Below are positions 52,320-61,305 of a DNA stretch of 64,000 nt, one piece after another. Position 1 is the stretch's first letter; each line of letters opens with the position of its first letter. The stretch lies in assembly GCF_963678635.1 (NCBI RefSeq), contig NC_087070.1:5612539-5676538 (forward strand), read 5' to 3'. The notes under the pieces were generated by a model. The model was not told the origin of the DNA and ran no database searches. It saw only the letters and a program-made list of their open reading frames with translations. The position numbers were made by a program, and so were the translations under genes. This DNA is from Symsagittifera roscoffensis (taxonomy: Eukaryota; Xenacoelomorpha; Acoela; Convolutidae).

Positions 52320-52657
52320 TGTCATCCGGCATGGATAGACAAAACTCCATACAAAACTTATTATGGATTTATATACCATTTATGTTTTGATATTATATAA
52401 CATTAATGTGTACTGGTCGATTGACCTTGATACGTGAACGGCGTCTGACGAGAACTACGGTTCAGAGAATAATTAACGCTTATGAAAACAAGTTGTTTTA
52501 ACTTATCTCTCTCAGCTCGATATTATCTGTTTTGCTATCCATATATCCATACGGATTCAATAACAAACTGTTCATACCTCGAGGAGTTGACGGTATGACA
52601 ATAACATTGAGAAATATTATTTCCGCTTTTCTTGTTAAAAATCAAGGCAATTTTCAG

Positions 52658-52772
52658 GTGTGCCGTCTCGTGTTGGATCTTGGTTTTCCACTGTTTGGAC
52701 CGTCTGTTCGTACCCTGAGCCAACGCACCTGTCAGTTGATGGCATTTCTCTCTGGAGTCGGCACATTGTCCT
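52658..52772 (+). CDS. Receptor B (class A GPCR), ECL1 and TM3 exon
   Basis: 115 bp, phase 0 start and one base carried over. Acceptor AATTTTCAG, donor GTAATT. It begins VCRLVLDLGFPLF and continues through SQRTCQLMAFLSGVGTLS: the cysteine fits TM3 3.25, and the following residues form the outer half of TM3. Spliced to the exon at 53171 it gives a continuous TM3 ending in DRV. Read-through of the donor would terminate after LTKKK. The TM1-TM2 exon should lie upstream, where retroelement debris and the gap now are. Confidence 0.85.
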
Positions 52773-53170
52773 GTAATTTGACTAAAAAGAAATAGACTCA
52801 TCGTCAACTCATGATTGACAACACCTTTTTGTGTATTCAGTGTTTCCTATTCTATTACAGAGGACCAAAAATGATTAGATAAGATAATTGATGATTAATA
52901 AAAAATCCAGTGAAATAAGACAAAATATATATCAAAGTGTATAAAATACGCCCACCCCCTCGAGAAACGCCTAGATCCGCCCCTGCAAATGTGACGAAAA
53001 ATTCAAAAAATTATGCTGAAAATCAGTCATTGCTTCAAAGCAGAGAAAATCATGGCTTAAATATAAAAATGAGTGCTTGCGCACACAATTGTTAACCATT
53101 TAATCTCTTTCTTTTTCGTTTGTAAAAGTTGAAACATTGATTCCTATCTATTTTTTTTTGCTTTTTCTAG
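52773..53170 (+). other. Receptor B intron with MITE terminus
   Basis: 398-bp intron. At 52955-52986 a fragment CCCCTCGAGAAACGCCTAGATCCGCCCCTG-like right end of the R2 MITE is present without its other end. Confidence 0.6.
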
Positions 53171-53365
53171 CCAACTACATTCTCATCGCCCTTTCAATAG
53201 ACAGGGTTTTCGCTCTCTACTCCCCAGTGAAATATTACCAGAATTCCAAACCCCACCACGCCCTTCTTGCTTTTGTGGGGATGGTTCTAGTGTCTGGGGT
53301 TGTGAAGGCATACTTCGGTATTGTGAGGGGCATTTGTTCGTCGATCCAGGATAAACCTTTCAGTA
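53171..53365 (+). CDS. Receptor B, TM3 end, TM4 and ECL2 exon
   Basis: 195 bp; acceptor CTTTTTCTAG, donor GTAAGT, one-base carry at each end. The sequence NYILIALSIDRVFALYSP contains the TM3 signature with DRV at the DRY position. TM4 (ALLAFVGMVLVSGVVKAYFG) and an ECL2 cysteine (RGICSS) follow. DRV is a common functional variant, so unlike receptor A this motif is conventional. Confidence 0.92.
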
Positions 53366-53399
53366 GTAAGTAGCCTTTAGTGATCAATGAGTCATGTTC

Positions 53400-54215
53400 T
53401 TTTTTGCCAATTTTTATTGCATTCTTTTGCAAAAGTTGCCAATTATTTCCATTTTTTTGCCAGAAAAGATGCGTAAGAAACTATACATCTTTGTATTTTT
53501 GCAATATTTTGCATTCTTTTGCAAAAAATTGGCAAACTTTTGCCTTCGTTTGCAAAAAATTATGTGTTAGAAAATTTACATTTGTTTTTTTTGCAATCCT
53601 TTGTGCATTCTTTTGCAAATAAGTAAGCGTAAGAAAATCTATTTCTTGTTATTTGCGATATTTTGTTTTTTTTGCAAAATTTTGGCAGGTTTTTCATTCT
53701 TTTGCAAGAAATTGTGCTTAATAAAATATACATCTTGTTTTTTGCAATAATTGCATTCTTTTGCAAAAATTTGCCAAGTTTTGGCATTCTTTTGCAAGAT
53801 ATTATGCTTAAGAAAATAGACGTCTTGTTTTTTTGCGATATTTTGCATTCTTTCGCAAAAAATTAGCAAATTTCTGCCTTCGTTCGCAAAAAATTATGTG
53901 TTAGGAAATTTACATTCTGTTTTTTTATTTGAAATTCGTTGTGTATTCTTTTGCAAAAAAGTAAGCGTAAGAAAATCTATTTTTTGTTGTTTGCGATATT
54001 TTGTATTTTTTTCGCAAATGTTTGGCAGGTTTTTCATTCTTTTGCTTGTTTTTTTTGCAATATTTGCATTTTTTTTGCCAGATATTATGCTTAAGAGAAT
54101 AGACATCTTGTTTTTTGTGCAATATTTTGCTTTCTGGTTGCAAAAAACTGGCAAGTTTTTGCATTTTTTTTAAAAGAAATTATGCGTTTGATTTTGCAAT
54201 TTTTTGCATTCATTC
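53400..54215. repeat. TTTTGCAAAA-rich tandem region, about 334-bp long period
   Basis: TTTTGCA and TTGCAAAAA words recur every 20-60 bases. A longer unit containing AAATTATGTGTTAG, AAATTTACATT and AAGTAAGCGTAAGAAAATCTAT is repeated with a shift of about 334 bases (TATGTGTTAG at 53561 and 53895). It sits in the intron after the TM4 exon of receptor B. Confidence 0.85.
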
Positions 54216-55300
54216 GCAAAAACCTTAAAATCCAAGAAGTCTAGGATGGGAACAAAACAAAAACTTAGCAAAAGTTGTTAAGTCGTAAGAGTAAAAAAAA
54301 TTTAATAGTGTTTCTTGAAATTGGTTCTTAATGTTCTTTAAACAATAACGGAAAAAAATTGTAAGAATAAGTTTTGAACAAAGTTTTAAGTTACAGGTTG
54401 TTTTCAGTTACCCGTTCAAAGTACATCAAAATGACAAGAAAATTGAAAAAAATTAGAACTAAAAACCATTTAATATGCAGAAAAAAATGGTTATTTGTAA
54501 AGAATATTGCTGATGCAACTTCGTCAGCGGTTTTATGATGCAGTGGTTTGGAAATATGATTTTAAAACTTTAAATTTAACTATTTTTGAGATAAAGCAAC
54601 TCTTCTAAAATGTTCTTGACTCCATTCTCTCACAAATTAATCTCAGGAACCTCTTTGGGAATCTATTTCAACGTTTTTTATTACGTAATGCCCGAGGCAC
54701 TAAGTTTTTTCTGGAAAACCCTTAAAAATCCTAGAAAACTGATTGTCAAGGAAAAAAACTTAATTGCATGAAAAAATTTTCAGTTTTCTACGTTTTTACT
54801 TTAGGGAAAAAACTTTTTAGATGGTATACAAAAATTATGCATATGAAAAAAACCACTTTGAACACCAAAATTTTGACGCTCTCTGCTTAAGCCGAAAAAC
54901 ATATCATTTTATCATTATTGCTACTTTTTCACTTTTTATATGAGCAATTTTGACTCTGTTCGAATGCGAAAGCCATCTATTGTTGAAGGAGTTGATAAAG
55001 ACTAACTCTAGTCTGGATCACGTTTGAATCGGCTTCGATTTATGTATGGTCAGATATATCGGGAGCAAAAGATCAAGTCTGGTACATCTCAGCTTTAAGT
55101 CACGCGCTTGCCGATTTTTTTCGTATTTGTATACAGATATAAAACAGTGAACATGCAGTAGTCCTGGATTCTACTGTGGACGGATCTGATTTTGATGAAT
55201 ACCATTACATCAGTACGGGGAGTTTGAGAAAGCTGAAACAGTCCAATAATTTGAGAATTTTTTTGCATGTTTCGCGTGTTCGCACCCGAACCTATTAAAT
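54216..55300. other. Receptor B intron, no feature seen
   Basis: AT-rich, no exon-like block and no repeat that I could align to others in the window. Confidence 0.5.
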
Positions 55301-55304
55301 GTCC

Positions 55305-55940
55305 TAATTCAGATCTGAAATAATCTTTTTCATATCTAAATTTCAGATCTGAAACGGGATGTGAACGAATAAAATAACGCTCAGTTACTTTAGAAATGGG
55401 TTATTTCAGATCTAATTTCAGATCTGAAAATTAATTTTTCTTTGTTATTTAAGATCTGAAAAATCAATGATTCTGACACAATTTTTGCTATTCTTGATAC
55501 TTTAGTATCTGATAGCTTCTGCTAGCCACTAGCAGGTACTCAGCAAAATCTCAAATGGGAGACTGCCAAAAAATGTGTCCTCAAGCATGAGTTAAGCTTA
55601 GGAGACGCATAATTAGCGCATGAAAATCAAAAAATGATGGGTCTTCTAACAGTTTTTGAAAACTGTTTAACACAGTTGAACAAAAAAAATTTGCACTAAT
55701 TAGTTGAAATTTAAACATGTATTGCAGAATTATCGAAAAATAAAAACCCAATTGTTTGTTCGAAATGCATAAATTATAATTCAACAAAGGGTTTCTCAGA
55801 TCTACTTTCAGATCTGAAATTTTTTGAGGTTATTTTGCAGATCTGAAAACTTCTTTTTTGGATTTAAGTTTCAGATCTAAAACTTTCAAATTCTTATTAA
55901 GATTTGAAATAAAAACTTCTAGATCTGAGAATCAACTTAT
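55305..55940. repeat. Cluster of TTTCAGATCTGAAA palindromes
   Basis: About eleven copies of AGATCTGAAA or its inverse in 640 bp, several as the full 14-base palindrome. One more occurs near 58405. Irregular spacing, intronic. Confidence 0.85.
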
Positions 55941-56115
55941 GTCAGAATTAAAAAAATTTCAGAGATCTTGCAAAAAAATCCCCTGGGTAGGGGCAGCCTC
56001 GATCCTGTAAAAAACTTTCAATGATACAAACATAACAGTGCGGCGTGAATACAATTGTTTCGACTCTGTCTATTATTTAGTCAATTTTGAATATTTAACT
56101 AAGTAATGATGGTTT

Positions 56116-56388
56116 GTGGCTGGGACTACGTTGAAAAATTTAATTCACATTGGGATAATCGATGCATTGTGTTTCGTTCTACAAAAGCTTAAATGGAAAA
56201 ATAATTCTCTGCAAGTAGAACTGAGACAAAAAATATTTGCATTACTAAGTCCTACACGCAAAATTTATCACTTGGTATTTTTCATAGCCTGTGGGGAGAC
56301 AAATACATATATACAAACTTTAAAAAATATTACAAATTCTCCATTTTCATCGAACATTTTAAAAAATGTTGTAAGCCAAAAAATTTGA
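56116..56388 (+). other. 90-codon open frame, unrecognised
   Basis: Open from a GTG, without ATG, to a TGA; moderately hydrophobic (GIIDALCFVLQKL, YHLVFFIACGE). No domain recognised, no clear splice sites. It lies in the receptor B intron and may be chance or the remnant of a mobile element. Confidence 0.15.
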
Positions 56389-56399
56389 GACCTACAATA

Positions 56400-56452
56400 A
56401 AGGAGTTCGGATCATTTAGGGCTTTGCCATGATACACGAGTAGTCGTATTTT
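56400..56452 (+). repeat. R1 end fragment
   Basis: AGTTCGGATCATTTAGGGC, TTTGCCATGATACACGAGTAGTC corresponds to the hairpin end of repeat R1, with mutations. Confidence 0.5.
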
Positions 56453-56459
56453 TGTCTAA

Positions 56460-57300
56460 AGAAGATTCTTGTTTATTATCATAGTAGAGAGAACCATTTA
56501 AAAAACTTTTAACGTCGAAATATTACGCATTTAGCCCTAATATCATGCATAAGTTTTTCACAACGAAATATTTGCAAAGTCAGGACATAATGACAAGTCT
56601 ATTTAGCTATCAAAGTAGAAAAAAAATTGAAAACTATTTGCAGGGTTTGGAATTCTTGCTCCATGATGTTCTTCTCAAAATCTGACTGGTTTTTTTCTTA
56701 ACTCAAAATTGTCTCCTCTTTTTTTATGTACCTGCCTCTTTTTAGCGGTTGCTTAACTTTGCCATGAAAAGTTCTGAATTTTGCATTATCGAAGTTTTAA
56801 AATTATTTGCTGAGAAAGTCGACTTTAGTTTTAAATCCTTACCTTAGGCTCTCTCAGATAAAACGAGAGAACGACTAATGGTATAAAAGTACAGCCTTGA
56901 AAAAGCATTTTTGTTTGGGTTTAGCAAATGGAACTTCTTTTTTAATATGGCGCAAACAAATCTGCAAAACAAAAAAATGGTGACAACATTTTCTCGAAGC
57001 CTAGACAAAAATTTTGAAAATTTGTAGGAATCAGAGTCACTACCACTATGGTTGTGTTATGATACAACTTACAACTTTTTTTGAGGTTCCTAAGACTGGG
57101 CAGAAAAAAAAAACCTAAGACATATTACCTTGTCGGTACTTTGGGACATTGGAAAAAAACTCGGCAAAAATCGAATTGCTTAGAAGATTCGTAGGTTAAA
57201 TGTTTGTGCGCAGAGTTTTGTCTCAGTATACTGCTTAAAAAACTGATTGAGATGTGTCAGAAAGATAATGCATTGTAACTTTTCCAGTTCTAACCAGCAT
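56460..57300. other. Receptor B intron, no feature seen
   Basis: AT-rich, featureless by eye. Confidence 0.4.
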
Positions 57301-58260
57301 CCAGTTTCAAGCGTTATTAATCGATTAAATTACAATTTTAGCACCAGTCTTACTAAAATTGAGAAACAATCGATTTTAATCAATTAATAATCGATTATAA
57401 TCTCCCTTTTTAAGATCAAATTATAATTAATAATAATCCATTATAATCTATTATAATCGATTATTTATTCGTCCATTTTTCGATACAATTATAATCAATC
57501 ATAATTGATTATAATCCATTATTTTATTCGAATTTCCAATTTATCAGTTTTGCACAAAAATCCATTATAATCGATTATAATTGATTATAATCCCTTTTGT
57601 TTATCCATTTTGTCTTCGAAGTTCCATCTAAATTGCTTATATTTAATGTTTTTTGTAGACGTTGGTTCCTATGAAAACTGAGAAAAAGGTTTTTAAAGTT
57701 TTCCTATCAATTCAATTTTATAAGGTTTTTTTTCACTTCTTCCCAATTGGAGTTGTTTTGTGATGCATATTTTAAGCTTTTTAACCACCAAAGCATCAGC
57801 AAGTCGATTTAGTTTCATGATTTATTCGGAAGATTTAGTTTTCTTCTACCGCGGGAATCTTTCCACTGATATGAAAGGATCTCTATGAAACTTTTGTTTC
57901 GAGTTAAACTTTGTATTCAGATGAACCAAAGCGTTCAAGATATCTCTCTTTTAGAGATTTTCCTATTGACGCAAAACAATAACCGATAAGATATAATTCG
58001 AATATAGTTTTGAATTGACAAAATTTTGGCAAAATAAGAGAGTAGAATCGATTATAATCGATTATATCTGACTCTAAGGGTTTTTTGTAAGAACTATAAT
58101 CAATTATAATCGATTATAAGAGATTATATTCTCTTGGAAAATATCACGATTATACTCAATTATAAATCCTTTAAACACCTAATTTTGGTAATTATAATCA
58201 ATTATATTTGTCAAAAAATCATATTAATAATCCGCTATAATCGATTATTTACGCCTAAAC
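57300..58260. repeat. TAATCGATTATAATC ladder
   Basis: Dense, irregular series of ATAATCGATTATAAT, AATCCATTATAATC and similar self-complementary words, more than twenty in 960 bp. Smaller patches of the same kind are at 8370-8940, 19610-19850, 28590-28650, 37790-38050 and 39230-39370. Confidence 0.85.
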
Positions 58261-58738
58261 TGGATGCGGGAAATCAGAACTGAATCACTCCAGAACCAGA
58301 TCTGAGTTTGTATACGAGCATTTTTTTTAATTTGCGGGGGTGTTTGGCGAGGAAAGGAAAATGGGAGTGAGGAAGTGGGGGGGGGTTAATTTATTATCTT
58401 AAATTTCAGATCTGAGATAAGATTTAATCGGAACCATTTGAGACCAAACCTGTTCAGAATAATTTGTTTCGGAGCTTTTTAGATAAGCAAATCAAACTTT
58501 TATTATATCTGAGACAGTTGAAAACAAGAGATTAAACTGAGAAAAAAACTGAGCGGGAATGATCTCATCTATACAATACACTGGGCAAAAACCTGAGTTT
58601 TCAACTTTTTTCTTGTTTTGAAAAACTCAGATGAAATATTCTGAAAAATTTTAAATCTTGTAAATGTGACGAAAAGAAAAATTCGAAAATAATCTGTCCT
58701 ATCTAAAACTTTCTCTAAATGTCTTCTTTGTATTTCAG

Positions 58739-58843
58739 AGCCCCACTCAATGCTGGGCATGCTACTAACCACTTTAGTGCCCATAGTGGCCATAATCTCG
58801 TGTTCTTTTGGGCAGATATTTGGGCAGAAGTACGGTGATAAAT
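58739..58843 (+). CDS. Receptor B, TM5 exon
   Basis: 105 bp; acceptor TGTATTTCAG, donor GTGAGA. Two bases complete a codon from the previous exon, and one base is carried on. The translation (SMLGMLLTTLVPIVAIISCS, then FGQIFGQKYGDK) is a typical TM5 with its proline, leading to the third intracellular loop. Confidence 0.88.
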
Positions 58844-59970
58844 GTGAGAATTTTTTGAGGATGGATAAAAAATTCAGAAAGTTTTTATTAAAAAATTTTT
58901 TCGAAAAATTATGGGTCAACAAAATTATTCAAATAGGTCGTTGTGTGAGCTTTTTGAATACTTTGGTTTAAAAATCACGTTTTTGGTACGTGTTCAATTA
59001 GTATTTATAATTACCTTATACTTTATACCAAATAGTAGAATTAGTATATATCAGTCTGTCATAAAGTACCGTTTTTCTTATTGCTTAATCATATTAACAA
59101 GAGATGATCTGCCATGAATTTGTTTCTCAAAAATCTGAAGGTCGAAATCATGCACACCATTTATTTTATCCCATATCCAGCCATTGATTGTTTTTTAAAT
59201 TTTTTGAATAAAAAGCTCCAAAAAATTGCCAAATCTCAAAAAAAAATTAACGTCCACTTTCGCCTTTTTATTAGGTTTTGCTTACTATAATAGTTTCAGT
59301 AAGTTGTAAAGTTGATGAACCTTTTTAACAAGTTACTTGAAAGAACTTTGATAAGGATAGGGTTTTTGTTTAGTTCAAACGTCACTATTGTCCGGGTTGT
59401 TATTGTAAAGATGCTTTGTTCCTACCATTCAAAATAGGGAGAAACTTTGTCTTTGGGTAAGCTTTATTTTTTTCCCACACAAATTTAGGTACCACAAATA
59501 ATCATCAGAATAAGTTGAGTGTTATATCGTTTTAAAACAATTTGAGCCGAGACTCGAACAAATTTCTCAAAAGATAGTTTGTCGAGTGTATGAGCGAGCG
59601 TGTAGGCCTTACAAAGACTAAAAATTTTGGCCTAGACAAAAAAAATTTATGTTGACTCCTAAAAGCTTTGGTTTTGGAAGCTTCATTTAGCGAGTCCTCG
59701 GTTTTAAAAGGTTTTTAGAAAAAATCAGATTTTTTTGTTTGCTAATCATTTTTTGAAGAAACTCTTCTCAATTATGTCTTTTTATCTTACGATCTATGCG
59801 TTCGTATATTTTTTTTATCATCACATTGATCACAAAAACAACACTAATTTGAAAAACCAGAAAAAAAAATTTTTTAATAGTTTTTTTAAAGATTGTGGTC
59901 AGATTATTCTGTGTTACTTGCACAATAACTAGCCATCCTTGTAGTCTATTGTTGTTGTTGTTTTGTTTAG
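58844..59970 (+). other. Receptor B intron
   Basis: 1127 bp, AT-rich. It ends in a (TTG)n tract that serves as the acceptor region, the same arrangement as before exon 7712 of receptor A. Confidence 0.6.
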
Positions 59971-60041
59971 GGGTGGCTTTTCGTATGTTCAGTCTAGTGG
60001 AAGTAGAAAAACCATTCTTGAAAATGATGGTCACTGTCAAG
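59971..60041 (+). CDS. Receptor B, ICL3 exon
   Basis: 71 bp: two bases plus 23 codons, phase 0 end. Acceptor TTTTGTTTAG, donor GTCAGT. The translation VAFRMFSLVEVEKPFLKMMV is consistent with intracellular loop 3 running to the base of TM6. The next recognised exon (61066) starts in phase 0 but encodes TM7, so the TM6/ECL3 exon is missing between them. Confidence 0.75.
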
Positions 60042-60186
60042 GTCAGTAACACCACTAGACCCTTACTATCCTAATAAAATCAAGTTTAAAAATATCTCAA
60101 AACATCACAAATTTTGATAAAAAATTTGCTTAATAGATAGTCAAAGTCTTTATCATGTTTATAGATACTATGAATAAGATAGTACT

Positions 60187-60194
60187 ATGGATAC
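60187..60194. repeat. 8-bp target-site duplication, left
   Basis: ATGGATAC; partner ATGGATGC at 60597-60604 differs at one position. Confidence 0.8.
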
Positions 60195-60596
60195 TAGGGG
60201 CGGATCAACGATTTTCTCGAGAGATTGACGAGGATGGGTTTTGGAAAACTTTCAAACATTTTGGCGACCTTTTTCTTAGGTAAACCAAATTGATTACCGA
60301 GCTCATCTAAAGCTCTACAAAGACCGTACATTTGCCAATTGTTTTGCGCAGAGGGCGAAATTTTGAAGAAGCGGGCCAAAAAAATTTTGGACTGCTTTGA
60401 TAAAAAAAATTGAGTTTTTTTTATCGCGCGCTAGCCCCCCCCCCCCTCAAAATTAGTATAGTGGCGCCCATTCCGCCTTTGCAAAATTTTAGGGTCAAAA
60501 TGGAAGTCTTAAAATAGTACCAAAAAGGGAACCTTGTAAGTATTAGCTGATGGGAAGAATGGGAGTCTGCCCCCCCCCCCCCTAAATCCGCCTCTG
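60195..60596. mobile_element. Complete hAT-type MITE, family R2, second copy
   Basis: 402 bp, opposite orientation to 7865-8261. Ends TAGGGGCGGATCAAC and TAAATCCGCCTCTG, with an 8-bp flanking duplication carrying one mismatch. It contains two C-runs of 13-14 bases, CTCGAG, and GCGCGCTAGCC. It sits in the receptor B intron where the TM6 exon is expected. Confidence 0.85.
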
Positions 60597-61065
60597 ATGG
60601 ATGCTATTAATGTTACTACGGATAAAACCATATCAGGGTCAATCAAGTTTGCATTAGATGTGATACAGTGAGCTATTTTCTTAGCTTTGGAAGAAATCAT
60701 GCTATGATACATGTTTTTCCAGCTTTTTCGTAGTTTTTTTTTTCATTCAACATTTTTTTTGCAATAAATCTAATTTTTATGTGATCAGAATTCTTAAAAT
60801 ATATATTTTCGTGCTAAGCTTGTTCACTGGTACTGCTGAACAACTGTGATATATTCAAAAAAAAACTTGACTTCAAAGCCATTCTACGAACTTTACTGTT
60901 AAAAAAAACAAGATCATTTTAAATTCCGGATCTGCTTAACAAAAGTTCGAGTTTTAAACACAAGGCGCTAGTGCTAATTTACAGCTTTTATTTATAGGGG
61001 TGGCAATTGTTTAGTAGATACCAAAGGGAGGGCGATTGTTTAGTAGATCCGAAATTCGTTCACAG

Positions 61066-61305
61066 GAACTGCCTCTTCTGCTGAACAACTCTGTGAACTT
61101 CTTTCTCTACATGCTCGCGAGTAAATCTTTCAGAACTGCCGTATTTTCTCTATTCGTAATGAACCTCAAAAACCCCCAGAAAAACAACAACAGCAGAAGC
61201 AACAAAAAGGGTTCCGAGTGTAATGCACCCAAATCAACCGATACTAATATAAATAACAAAGTTAATATGAATAACCCCGAAATGGAATTGAATTTAACCT
61301 GAAAA
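61066..61305 (+). CDS. Receptor B, TM7 and C-tail exon
   Basis: Acceptor CGTTCACAG, frame starting ELPLLLNNSVNFFLYMLASK and ending with an asparagine/lysine-rich tail of about 45 residues and a TGA stop. NFFLY stands for NPxxY, a variant well known in peptide-type class A receptors; KSFRTAVFSLF is the helix 8 start. Phase 0 agrees with the previous recognised exon, but joining the two directly would lack TM6 and ECL3. Confidence 0.88.

Larger units (their letters stand above)
49007..52657 (+). mobile_element. Decayed Ty3/Gypsy element, 3' half
   Basis: Plus-strand remains of a Gypsy element: the end of an upstream frame (stop at 49154), a basic spacer frame, integrase zinc and core domains in several frames, a long C-terminal region, a polypurine tract GAGGGGGAA (52311-52319) and the presumed 3' LTR starting TGTCATCCGG at 52320. 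The far LTR end was not resolved and must lie before the receptor B exon at 52658. Protease, RT and RNase H are missing, through deletion or the gap. The coding strand is A/C-rich, unlike the host. Confidence 0.8.

Noticed and set aside
47640-52335. Shared 15-base word TCATCCGGCATGGAT between the unknown frame (inverse) and the presumed Gypsy LTR start
   Set aside because: A few 15-base coincidences are expected by chance in 64 kb compared with itself, and the match does not extend.
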